Assembly (NCBI GenBank): GCA_027487945.1
Contig: JAIYCQ010000001.1
Coordinates: 1-54,184 of the forward strand
Length of the DNA stretch: 54,184 nt
Reading direction: 5' to 3'
Origin: Caulobacteraceae bacterium
GTDB taxonomy: Bacteria > Pseudomonadota > Alphaproteobacteria > Caulobacterales > Caulobacteraceae
Position 1 is the first letter of the stretch, and each line of letters starts with the position of its first letter. The notes beneath the pieces were generated by a model. It made no database searches, had not been told where the DNA came from, and was given only the letters and a program-made list of their open reading frames with translations. Positions 17,544 to 25,004 of this stretch are shown here, piece by piece. Made by a program: the position numbers and the translations under genes.

Positions 17544-18671
17544 GTGAGCGACAGGAACATCACCAAGGACGCCATGTACGACGCCGTGGCGCCGGACGAC
17601 TTCGAGTCGATGCTCGAGCTCGACCGCTACGGCAACCGCTCGACGGCCTTCGACAAGATCATCTCGGCGACCCACGACCACTTCTGGGATCCGCTGGACA
17701 AGAACTACATCGACTTCGATGAGCCCTTCGACATGGAAAACCAGGCCATCGTGCCTGAAGACATGGTCGTGGCCCTGGCCACCGACTACGTGTCCAACCA
17801 CCTGTCGGACCCCAAGACCCGCATCGCCTTCATCAACGAATCCACGCTGCGCAACTTCTCCTCGATCCTGCACGGCGAGCAGGGCGCGCTGAACCTGTCG
17901 GCCAGCCTCTGCCATGTGCTGAAGGACCAGGGCGCGCAGGAGTACGCCGCCAACCAGACCCGCGAGGAAGCCCGCCACGTCACCGCCTTCGCAAAGTACG
18001 TCAAGGCGCGCTGGGGCAAGCCGGTCGAGTGCGGCCCGACCCTGAAGGCGCTGCTGGTCGAGATCATCGGCGCGCCGGAAGTCTACAAGAAGATCATCGG
18101 CATGCAGATGCTGGTCGAGGGCCTGGCCATGGGCGCCTTCGCCACCTTCTACAACAAGCTGAACGACCCGGTCGGCCGCAAGCTGATGCAGCTGGTCATG
18201 ACCGACGAGGCCTTCCACCACAAGTTCGGGAAGATCTGGGCCGACCGCACCATCCCCAAGCTGTCGGCGGAAGAGCACGCCATCATCGAGGACTGGGCCG
18301 CCCACTGCTTCCAGGCGGTCCTGTTCAACCTGGTCGGCCCCAACCAGCAGCGTGACCTGTACGAGAAGTTCGGCCTCGACCCCGACAAGGTCATCGCCGA
18401 GTTCGCCCAGATCATGACCGACGACATCCGTCGCGAGAGCATGAAGGAGCAGACCAACATCTTCCGCGTGCTGGTCAAGACGCTGCTCAACGCCGGCATC
18501 ATCACCGACCGCACCAAGGCCTTCTACGGCATGTATGTCGACCTGGAAGAGCTGAAGATGGAAGGCGACCGGATGGTCGGCGACGACATCGCCGAGGACG
18601 GCATCCGTTACCTGCAGGCGATCAACTTCAAGGATCGTGAGCACAAGCCGGTCAGCATCGCCGCCGAATAG
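17544..18671 (+). CDS. Ferritin-like di-iron protein of unknown substrate
   Basis: A 375-residue soluble protein with a complete di-iron ligand set of the ferritin-like/RNR-R2 type: Glu112 (LHGEQGALN), Glu142-x-x-His145 (EEARH), Glu192 (LVEGLAMG) and Glu222-x-x-His225 (TDEAFHHKFG). The order E / ExxH / E / ExxH matches AurF-like N-oxygenases, R2-like oxidases and acyl-ACP desaturases. It is not a canonical NrdB: I see no R2 C-terminal docking tail. The reaction is unknown; an oxygenase, oxidase or desaturase are all possible. The start is GTG, with GGAGGAG at 17531-17537. A good terminator follows, so it is probably a single-gene unit. Confidence 0.8.
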   Translation: MSDRNITKDAMYDAVAPDDFESMLELDRYGNRSTAFDKIISATHDHFWDPLDKNYIDFDEPFDMENQAIVPEDMVVALATDYVSNHLSDPKTRIAFINESTLRNFSSILHGEQGALNLSASLCHVLKDQGAQEYAANQTREEARHVTAFAKYVKARWGKPVECGPTLKALLVEIIGAPEVYKKIIGMQMLVEGLAMGAFATFYNKLNDPVGRKLMQLVMTDEAFHHKFGKIWADRTIPKLSAEEHAIIEDWAAHCFQAVLFNLVGPNQQRDLYEKFGLDPDKVIAEFAQIMTDDIRRESMKEQTNIFRVLVKTLLNAGIITDRTKAFYGMYVDLEELKMEGDRMVGDDIAEDGIRYLQAINFKDREHKPVSIAAE

Positions 18672-18696
18672 GCCAGGCGCCCACCGGATTTTCGGG

Positions 18697-18726
18697 ACGC
18701 CCCGTCGCAACCGCGGCGGGGCGTTT
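18697..18726 (+). terminator. Rho-independent terminator after the ferritin-like gene
   Basis: ACGCCCCG (18697-18704) pairs with CGGGGCGT (18717-18724) and leads into TTT, 25 nt past the stop. Confidence 0.65.
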
Positions 18727-18761
18727 CGCGTTCTGGCGCCTTCCGCTAGAAGAGCAGCGTC

Positions 18762-19310
18762 ATGAGACCCGTCACCGCCATCGCCGTCGCGGCCTTGCTG
18801 GCCGTCGCCTCCGCCGCCTCCGCCGCCGCGCCGCCGCCGGCGCGGGCCGTGCCGGCCGCCTTCTACAGCGGCCGCTGGTACGAGATCGCCCGGGTCCCGA
18901 ACCTGGGCCAGCGTGACTGCCAGGCTCCGCGCAGCGAGTTCACCCCGATCGGCGGCGGCGGTGATGTCGCCTTCATCTCCACCACCGGCGAGTTCGTCGT
19001 GCGCCAGATCTGCCGCAAGGGCTCGGCCGACGGCCCGGCCAAGGTGATCTCGACAAAGGGCCGGGTCCTGCCGGGCAGCCGCAACGCCCGGTTCGAGATG
19101 GTCTTCCTCGGCGGGGTGAAGACGCAGGAATACTGGGTCCTCGACACCGCCGCCGACGGCGGCTGGGCCATCATGGCCACGCCCGGCGGCAACTATGTCT
19201 GGCTGCTGTCGCGCCGCCCGTCGATGAGCGAGGCGGCCAGGGCCGCCGCCGTGGCCCGGATCCGCGCGCTGGGCTACGGCCAGACGCTGGAGTTCCCGGC
19301 CCAGGGCTAG
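18762..19310 (+). CDS. Exported lipocalin (Blc-like)
   Basis: A 182-residue protein with a signal peptide (hydrophobic to about residue 22, probable cleavage after ASA). The mature part starts with the lipocalin signature GRWYEIARVPN and contains the later strand motif EYWVLDTAADGGWAIM and the closing YVWLLSRRP. Bacterial lipocalins bind lipids or fatty acids in the periplasm or at the outer membrane. No lipobox Cys is visible, so it looks soluble rather than a lipoprotein. A -10-like GCTAGAAG at 18745-18752 lies only 9 nt before the ATG and there is no Shine-Dalgarno, so the mRNA may be nearly leaderless. Confidence 0.88.
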   Translation: MRPVTAIAVAALLAVASAASAAAPPPARAVPAAFYSGRWYEIARVPNLGQRDCQAPRSEFTPIGGGGDVAFISTTGEFVVRQICRKGSADGPAKVISTKGRVLPGSRNARFEMVFLGGVKTQEYWVLDTAADGGWAIMATPGGNYVWLLSRRPSMSEAARAAAVARIRALGYGQTLEFPAQG

Positions 19311-19322
19311 GCCGCGGACGCC

Positions 19323-19352
19323 TTGACCCCGAACAAAACCCGAACATAAATG
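19323..19352 (+). promoter_or_regulatory. Promoter for mmcB, implying a leaderless mRNA
   Basis: TTGACCC at 19323-19329 and CATAAATG at 19345-19352 form a -35/-10 pair. The -10 ends 5 nt before the mmcB ATG (19358), so transcription would begin at or next to the start codon; no Shine-Dalgarno is present. Confidence 0.45.
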
Positions 19353-19357
19353 GCGAC

Positions 19358-19792
19358 ATGGACGCCGTCGCCCTCTCCATCGTCACGGTCACAAGGCCCG
19401 AGACCACGCTCGCGGTCACGCGTGGCGCGGCGCGGCTGCTGGTGGAAATGGCCTATGCGCCACTGGCCGAGGTCTGCCTGCCGAACGGGCGGCGGGCCGA
19501 TCTGATGGCGTTGGGCCCGAAGGGCGATATCGTCATCGTCGAGGTGAAGTCCTCGGCCGAGGACTATCTGACCGACCGCAAGTGGGGCGAGTACGCGCCC
19601 TGGTGTGACGCCTTCTACTTCGCGGTGGCGCCCCACTTCCCGGTCGACCTGCTCCCCATCGAGCCCGGGCTGATCGTCGCCGACGGCTTCGGCGGCGCGG
19701 TGGTCCGGGACGCGCCCCTCACGCCCCTGGTCGCCGCCCGGCGCAAGGCGCTGACCCTGGCGTTTGCCCGGCTGGCGGCGCTCCGGCGGTGA
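19358..19792 (+). CDS. mmcB: MmcB family DNA-repair protein
   Basis: A 144-residue protein of the MmcB (formerly DUF1052) family, which in Caulobacter protects against mitomycin C damage. It has a PD-(D/E)xK-like core: RADLMALGPKGDIVIVEVKS gives the Asp and the Glu-x-Lys, as in a small nuclease. YLTDRKWGEYAPWCDAFYF and a C-terminal basic helix follow. The ATG is only a few bases behind a promoter match, suggesting a leaderless message. A small hairpin (19801-19818) separates it from the convergent regA. Confidence 0.87.
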   Translation: MDAVALSIVTVTRPETTLAVTRGAARLLVEMAYAPLAEVCLPNGRRADLMALGPKGDIVIVEVKSSAEDYLTDRKWGEYAPWCDAFYFAVAPHFPVDLLPIEPGLIVADGFGGAVVRDAPLTPLVAARRKALTLAFARLAALRR

Positions 19793-19812
19793 TCGCGGAC
19801 CGCTGATCGGGG

Positions 19813-20370
19813 TCAGCGCGGCGCGCGCTTGGCCAGGATGCGCTGCAGGGTCCGGCGGTGCATCGACAGCCGTCGTGCGGTTTCCGAGACGTTGTGGCCG
19901 CACAGTTCATAGACCCGCTGGATATGTTCCCAGCGCACACGGTCGGCGCTCATCGGGTTTTCGGGCGGGGCCGCGGCGGAGCCGCCGAGGGCGAGCAGGG
20001 CGCGGGCCACGTCGTCGGCGTCGGCCGGCTTGGCCAGATAGTCGACGGCCCCCGCCTTCACCGCCGCCACGGCGGTGGCGATGTTGCCGTAGCCGGTCAG
20101 CATCACGACCCGGGCCTCGGGCCGGGCGTCCCGCACCGCCTGGACGATCCGCAGGCCGGTCCCGTCGTCCAGCCGCATGTCGAGCACGGCGTGGGCCGGG
20201 GGCGAGACCCTGACCGCCTCCAGCGCTTCCGAGACGCTGCCGGCCAGCCGGACCTCGAAACCGCGCTGCTCCAGCGCCCGGCCGAGCCGCGTTCGAAGCG
20301 CCGCGTCGTCGTCCAGCACCAGCAGGCTCCGGTCAGCGAGCCCCGCGACGACATCGGCAATTTCGACCAT
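19813..20370 (-). CDS. regA: Redox response regulator RegA/ActR/PrrA
   Basis: A 185-residue two-domain regulator. The receiver has Asp20/Asp21, the phospho-acceptor Asp64 (VLDMRLDDGTG), Thr92 and Lys114 (YLAKPAD). The Fis-type helix-turn-helix at the end, SETARRLSMHRRTLQRILAK, is nearly invariant in the RegA family. RegA controls photosynthesis, respiration, nitrogen and hydrogen genes in response to quinone redox state. Its kinase gene regB is adjacent on the same strand (upstream, 47 nt away) and senC is divergent, the classic reg cluster, here in a non-phototroph-like setting. Confidence 0.93.
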   Translation of the reverse strand: MVEIADVVAGLADRSLLVLDDDAALRTRLGRALEQRGFEVRLAGSVSEALEAVRVSPPAHAVLDMRLDDGTGLRIVQAVRDARPEARVVMLTGYGNIATAVAAVKAGAVDYLAKPADADDVARALLALGGSAAAPPENPMSADRVRWEHIQRVYELCGHNVSETARRLSMHRRTLQRILAKRAPR

Positions 20371-20417
20371 CGATCAGCTCCCGTTTGGGTTCTCGAAGCG
20401 TTTGACCCGGTTACGCG

Positions 20418-21851
20418 TCACTCTGTCGCAGTCCCGAGGGGTTCATCAAGCCCCGTGAGCGGATCGACCCGATCCGGGGCCGCGATCGCCGCCCTCGGCC
20501 AGCGGGCCGTGACCACCGCCCCGCCGCCGCGACCATTGCGGAAATCGACGGCGGCCCCGGTCCGTTCCAGCAGGGTCTTGGCGATGAAGAAGCCCAGACC
20601 CATTCCGACATGACCGCTGCGCATGGTCTCAGCCCCCGGTCGGCTCGTGACATAGGGCTCGCCCAGCTTGGCGAGAACCTCCGGCGCGAAGCCCGGCCCG
20701 TCATCACGGACCTGTACAGAGATATGGCGCGCGTCGAAGCGGGCGGTAACGAGAATTTCCGACCGGGCGAAATCGACGGCGTTCTCGACGAAGGCGGTCA
20801 GGGCGTGCAGCACCTCGGGCAGGCGCCAGATGTCCGGCGGCGGCTCGTCCGGCGGACCGGAGACCACCGCCTCGACCCGGACCTGCGGGCCCCGGGCGTG
20901 CGGCTCGATCGCTTCCTGCACCATCTGCAGCAGGCTCATCCGCTCATGGACCTGATCGCCGGCGTCGGGCGCCCGGGTCAGGCCCTGCAGGATGTCCCGG
21001 CATCGCGCCGCCTGGGACATCAGCAGTTCGGCGTCGTCCCTCAGCGGCCCTGGCGGGGCTTCGCGCACCATCTCCTTGGCCACGATCGTGATGGTGGCCA
21101 GGGGCGTGCCCAGTTCATGCGCCGCCGCAGCCGCCAGGGCGCCCAGGGCCGAGAGCCGCTGCTCCCGGGCCAGGACGGTGTGGGCCGTGTCGAGCGCCAG
21201 CTCCATCCGCGCCGCCTCCCGCGCGGCCTGCCAGGCGTAGCCGGCGCAGAAGGCGATCCCCAGGACCCGCGCGATCACCGCTCCCACCCGGTTGATCAGC
21301 GGTGGATCGAACGGCTCGGCCTGGGGCGCGGGAAGCGGCAGGGCCTGGATGGCCAGCGCCGTACAGGCGAGGATGGCCAGCAGGCAGAGCGCCACGACGT
21401 AGCGTACCGGCAGGGTGGCGGCGGCCAGAACGGCCGGGCCGATCAGCAGCAGCGAGAACGGATTGAGAATGCCCCCGGTCAGGTAGAGCATCCCCGAGAG
21501 CTGCAGGATGTCGAAGGCGATATGGGCCGACGCCTCCCGATCAGTGGCCAGGCGCTGCCCCGATGTGGCCAGCCCGACGAGGACGTTGAGCCAGGCGGAC
21601 AGCGCGATCAGGCCGAAACAGGCCGCGAACGGTATCGGCAGATCCATCACGAAGCCGACCACGACCACGGTGATCGTCTGGCCGGCGATGGCGAGCCAGC
21701 GAAGGGTGGTGAGGGTGCGCACCCTCAGTCGCCCGCGACGCGGCACCCCGCTCGGCCACAGTGCGTCCCACCCTTGCGCGGCCGGGCGCCCCGGCCTATC
21801 GAGACCGGGCTTCAGGTCGGCGACCGTCGCCGTATCTGGTGTCAGCGCCAT
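20418..21851 (-). CDS. regB: Redox sensor histidine kinase RegB/ActS/PrrB
   Basis: A 477-residue membrane kinase: six hydrophobic segments in the first about 190 residues, including the quinone-sensing GGxxNPF motif (TGGILNPFSLLL). The H-box AAAAHELGTPLATI places the phosphorylated His at about residue 245. The redox-active cysteine of the family is present at about 284 (QAARCRDILQGL). The ATPase domain ends with GHVGMGLGFFIAKTLLERTG. ATG 21851 is preferred over a TTG 18 nt upstream. Divergent from senC over a 53-bp gap and followed by regA. Confidence 0.93.
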   Translation of the reverse strand: MALTPDTATVADLKPGLDRPGRPAAQGWDALWPSGVPRRGRLRVRTLTTLRWLAIAGQTITVVVVGFVMDLPIPFAACFGLIALSAWLNVLVGLATSGQRLATDREASAHIAFDILQLSGMLYLTGGILNPFSLLLIGPAVLAAATLPVRYVVALCLLAILACTALAIQALPLPAPQAEPFDPPLINRVGAVIARVLGIAFCAGYAWQAAREAARMELALDTAHTVLAREQRLSALGALAAAAAHELGTPLATITIVAKEMVREAPPGPLRDDAELLMSQAARCRDILQGLTRAPDAGDQVHERMSLLQMVQEAIEPHARGPQVRVEAVVSGPPDEPPPDIWRLPEVLHALTAFVENAVDFARSEILVTARFDARHISVQVRDDGPGFAPEVLAKLGEPYVTSRPGAETMRSGHVGMGLGFFIAKTLLERTGAAVDFRNGRGGGAVVTARWPRAAIAAPDRVDPLTGLDEPLGTATE

Positions 21852-21904
21852 ATCGCGATCTGGCCCCAATTCGCGGCCGATAGCGAGCCCCTACGGAGTG
21901 TCTT

Positions 21905-22501
21905 GTGACCCGCCAACGCATCCTGCTGCTGATCGCCTGCATCGTCGGGATCTTCATCGCCGGCGCCCTGGCCTGGCGCGCCGGCGTGTTCGACGGACCG
22001 GCCCCCGCGGCCGGCGCGGTCGGCGGGCCGTTCAAGCTGGTCGACCAGACCGGCCGGCCGGTCGACGAGAGCGTGCTGAAGGGCAGATGGAGCGTGGTCT
22101 TCTTCGGCTTCACCTACTGCCCGGACGTCTGCCCCGGCACGCTGCAGGCCCTGACCGCGGCCCATGACCAGCTGGGCCCCCAGGGCGAGGACGTCCGTCT
22201 GGTGTTCATTTCGGTCGACCCCGAGCGCGACACGCCGGCCAAGGTCCGGGACTGGCTGGCCGCCCAGCGCCCGCCCGAGGGGACCCTCGGCCTCACCGGC
22301 ACGGTCGCGCAGACCGATGCCGCGGCCAAGGCCTACCGGGTGTTTCACGAGAAGGCGGGCGACGGACCCGACTACCTCGTGAACCATTCCACCGCCATGT
22401 ATGTGATGGACCCTCGCGGCCGGTTCACCAAGGTGCTCGCCTACGGCATGACCCCCGACCAGCTGGCCGAGGAGCTCCGCAAGGCTCTGCGCGGCGACTG
22501 A
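21905..22501 (+). CDS. senC: SCO1/SenC/PrrC copper-binding protein
   Basis: A 198-residue protein with an N-terminal membrane anchor (about 6-25) and a periplasmic thioredoxin fold. Copper ligands are Cys72 and Cys76 (YCPDVCPGT) and His161 (YLVNHSTAMYV). SCO proteins deliver copper to cytochrome c oxidase; PrrC/SenC also influences signalling through RegB in Rhodobacter. GTG start with GGAG at 21895-21898. The divergent pairing with regB matches other alphaproteobacteria. Confidence 0.93.
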   Translation: MTRQRILLLIACIVGIFIAGALAWRAGVFDGPAPAAGAVGGPFKLVDQTGRPVDESVLKGRWSVVFFGFTYCPDVCPGTLQALTAAHDQLGPQGEDVRLVFISVDPERDTPAKVRDWLAAQRPPEGTLGLTGTVAQTDAAAKAYRVFHEKAGDGPDYLVNHSTAMYVMDPRGRFTKVLAYGMTPDQLAEELRKALRGD

Positions 22502-22570
22502 CCCCTCTGCCGCCAACTTGCCGCGTTCACCGATCGCCGGTACTCAGGCGACAGACCGAGGGAGCGATCA

Positions 22571-22867
22571 ATGTCTGACGACAGCCTGCAAAACTTCCGG
22601 CGCGAACTCATCAAGCTCGGCATCCTGTCGTTCCAGGAGCAGGACCGGCTTTTCGACATCGGCATGAGGTGCGCGCGGACCAGCGGGATCGCCCTGGGCG
22701 GCGCCGGCGCCGTCATGGGGGCGGGAACGGCCAATGTGGTGCTGCCGCTCATCGGCACGGTTCCGGGCGCGGTGGCAGGCTTCCTGGCCGGCCTGGCGAC
22801 CGGGACCATGGCCTGTACGGCGCTTCACTACGGCATGAAGGACCAGCTGAGGACCCTGCTGGACTGA
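22571..22867 (+). CDS. Small glycine-rich membrane-associated protein, unknown
   Basis: A 98-residue protein: a charged N-terminal third (NFRRELIKLGILSFQEQDRLFDIG), then a glycine/alanine-rich hydrophobic stretch with GxxxG repeats (about 36-82) long enough for two membrane passes or a glycine zipper, and a short charged tail. AGGGAGCG upstream makes the ATG convincing. I do not recognise the family. Confidence 0.7.
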   Translation: MSDDSLQNFRRELIKLGILSFQEQDRLFDIGMRCARTSGIALGGAGAVMGAGTANVVLPLIGTVPGAVAGFLAGLATGTMACTALHYGMKDQLRTLLD

Positions 22868-22932
22868 TCCCGCGCCCGGGCGGCGGCAAGACACATCGCC
22901 GCAACGAATCGATCTGGACTTCGTTAAGGCGC

Positions 22933-22957
22933 GTTGTGTTATGCTGCGCTGCACAAC
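22933..22957. promoter_or_regulatory. Putative PhaR-type operator before phaZ
   Basis: GTTGTG (22933-22938) and CACAAC (22952-22957) form an inverted repeat around a GC-rich core containing GCTGCGCTGC. It resembles the TGC-rich sites bound by the polyhydroxybutyrate regulator PhaR in other alphaproteobacteria, and it ends 12 bp before the start of the PHB depolymerase gene. The repeat is seen; the regulator is inferred. Confidence 0.35.
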
Positions 22958-22969
22958 GACCGAGGTCCG

Positions 22970-24220
22970 ATGCTCTACGCCCTGCACGAAGCGGCCTACT
23001 ACGCGGCCACCCCGATGCGCGCCGCCGCGCGCCTGGCCCGCGACTGGTGGTCCTCGCCGCTAAATCCCGCCCGCAACTCGACGTTCGGCCGCAGCCTGTC
23101 GGCCGGCGCCGACCTCTACGAGAACGTCACCCGTCGATACGGCAAGCCTGACTGGCACATCGACGAGATCGAGGTGAACGGTCACCCGGTGCGGGTGCGC
23201 CAGACGGTGGTCTGGGAAAGCGCCTGGTGCCGTCTGGTGCAGTTCGACCGCGACATGGCCGACATGCGCCATGCCGGCAAGCTGCAGCTGGACCCGGCCG
23301 TCCTGATCGTCGCCCCGATGTCGGGCCACTACGCCACGCTGCTGCGCGGCACGGTCGAGGCCTTCGCCCCCGACCATGCGGTGTTCATCACCGACTGGAA
23401 GAACGCCCGCGACGTCCCGATGATGGAGGGGCGTTTCGACTTCGACGACTATATCGAGCACATCCAGCTGATGCTGCGGACGCTGGGCCACCGCGCCCAC
23501 GTCGTCGCTGTCTGCCAGCCGGGCCCGCCGGTGCTGGCCGCCGCCGCCCTGATGGCCGAGGACAACGACCCCCGGCGGCCGCGGACCATGACCTTCATGG
23601 GCTCGCCCATCGACGCCCGCCTGTCGCCGACCGTGACCAACAAGCTCGCCGAGGAGCGGCCCTTCACCTGGTTCCAGTCGAACATGATCTACACCGTGCC
23701 GGCGCCCTACCCGGGCGTGGGGCGGCGCGTCTATCCGGGCTTCGTGCAGCTGGCCAGCTTCATGTCGATGAACATGGAGCGCCACAAGGACGCCCACCGC
23801 CGCTACTTCGACCATCTGGTGTCCGGCGACGGCGACAGCGCCGACAAGCACCGCGCCTTCTACGACGAGTATCTTGCGGTGATGGACCTGACCGAGGAGT
23901 TCTACCTCCAGACCATCGACAAGGTGTTCCAGGACTACGCCCTGCCCAAGGGCGAACTGCTGCACCGCGACCGGCGGGTGAAGCCCTCGGCCATCACGGA
24001 CATCGGCCTGATGACGGTAGAGGGCGAGCTGGACGACATCTCGGGCATCGGCCAGACCCAGGCCGCCCACGAGCTCTGCGCCAACATTCCCGCCGACATG
24101 AAGCTGGACCATGTCCAGGAGGGCGTCGGCCACTACGGTGTGTTCAACGGCCGTCGCTTCCGCGAGGAAATCTTCCCCAGGGTCGCCGCCTTCATCCGCC
24201 ACTGCGACCCGGACTTCTGA
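22970..24220 (+). CDS. phaZ: Intracellular poly(3-hydroxybutyrate) depolymerase
   Basis: A 416-residue alpha/beta hydrolase of the intracellular PHB depolymerase family, which mobilises native PHB granules. The nucleophile is a cysteine in the family lipase box, VAVCQPGPPV (about residue 182), and the catalytic His is in EGVGHYGVFNG near 396. Other marks are the TDWKNARDVP and PIDARLSPT segments. There is no signal peptide, consistent with action on cytoplasmic granules. ATG 22970 is preferred; the frame is open to a TTG-type start at 22934 that overlaps the putative operator. Confidence 0.92.
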   Translation: MLYALHEAAYYAATPMRAAARLARDWWSSPLNPARNSTFGRSLSAGADLYENVTRRYGKPDWHIDEIEVNGHPVRVRQTVVWESAWCRLVQFDRDMADMRHAGKLQLDPAVLIVAPMSGHYATLLRGTVEAFAPDHAVFITDWKNARDVPMMEGRFDFDDYIEHIQLMLRTLGHRAHVVAVCQPGPPVLAAAALMAEDNDPRRPRTMTFMGSPIDARLSPTVTNKLAEERPFTWFQSNMIYTVPAPYPGVGRRVYPGFVQLASFMSMNMERHKDAHRRYFDHLVSGDGDSADKHRAFYDEYLAVMDLTEEFYLQTIDKVFQDYALPKGELLHRDRRVKPSAITDIGLMTVEGELDDISGIGQTQAAHELCANIPADMKLDHVQEGVGHYGVFNGRRFREEIFPRVAAFIRHCDPDF

Positions 24221-24229
24221 AACGGGGCT

Positions 24230-24257
24230 TTGCGGTCGCCGGTGGCGGGCCTATCTG
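24230..24257 (+). promoter_or_regulatory. Possible promoter giving a leaderless mRNA for the YgjP-like gene
   Basis: TTGCGGT (24230-24236), 13 nt, CCTATCTG (24250-24257), then 6 nt to the ATG at 24264. The spacing is the same as at 42954-42981. The -10 is a weak match, so confidence is modest. Confidence 0.3.
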
Positions 24258-24263
24258 AAGGCC

Positions 24264-25004
24264 ATGAAACTGTTCGGCGGATCGGGCCTCGCCCACGGTG
24301 ACCGGATCGAGGCGGACGGCTATCCCGTGCGCCTCTCGGTCAACGCGCGCGCCCGCCGCGTCAGCCTGCGCATCGACCGCATCCGGCGCGAGGTCGTGGC
24401 CACGGCGCCCAGCGCGCGCCGCCTGCCAGAGGCCGTGGCCTTCGCCCGGGAGAAGGCCGACTGGATCGCCGGGCAGCTGGCCGACCTGCCGGCCGGTGAA
24501 ACACTTGTCCCCGGCATGACCATCAGCCTGTTCGGCGCGCCCTGCGCCCTCATCGCGGGCCCCGGTCGCGCACGCTTCACGCCGGCCTCCGAAGGCGCAC
24601 CCGCCCGGATCAGCGCCCCGGAAGACGCCGCCTTCGCCGATCGCGTGCTTCGCCTGATCAAGCTCGAGGCGCGGCGCTGGCTCACCGACCGGACCCTTGT
24701 CTATGCCGGGCGACTGGAGCGGCCGATGCCGAAGGTTGCGGTCACTGACGCCCGGGGGCGCTGGGGCTCATGCCGTCCGGCCAGCCCGCGGGCCGGCGCC
24801 TCGATCCGCTACAGCTGGCGGCTGGCCCTGGCCCCGGCCGACGTGGCCGACTATGTCGCCGCCCACGAATGCGCCCACCTGATCGAGGCCAACCACGGCC
24901 CGCGTTTCTGGGCCCTGGTCCATGGCCTGGTCGGAGACCACGCGCCGCACCGCGAGTGGCTTCGCCGCGAGGGCGCCCGGCTGCACGCCTTCGGGCGGGG
25001 CTAG
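24264..25004 (+). CDS. YgjP-like (M48-related) zinc metallohydrolase
   Basis: A 246-residue protein of the YgjP/DUF45 family. The N-terminal part holds the family strand RRVSLRIDR and the helix with EKADWIAGQL; TDARGRWGSC precedes the metal site HECAHLIEANHG (about residue 201), an HExxH with the typical following NHxxxFW. Related proteins are annotated as metal-dependent hydrolases or SprT-like proteases; a relative is linked to DNA-protein crosslink repair, but no function is assigned here. The stop is part of the CTAG shared with the convergent PBP gene. Confidence 0.87.
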   Translation: MKLFGGSGLAHGDRIEADGYPVRLSVNARARRVSLRIDRIRREVVATAPSARRLPEAVAFAREKADWIAGQLADLPAGETLVPGMTISLFGAPCALIAGPGRARFTPASEGAPARISAPEDAAFADRVLRLIKLEARRWLTDRTLVYAGRLERPMPKVAVTDARGRWGSCRPASPRAGASIRYSWRLALAPADVADYVAAHECAHLIEANHGPRFWALVHGLVGDHAPHREWLRREGARLHAFGRG

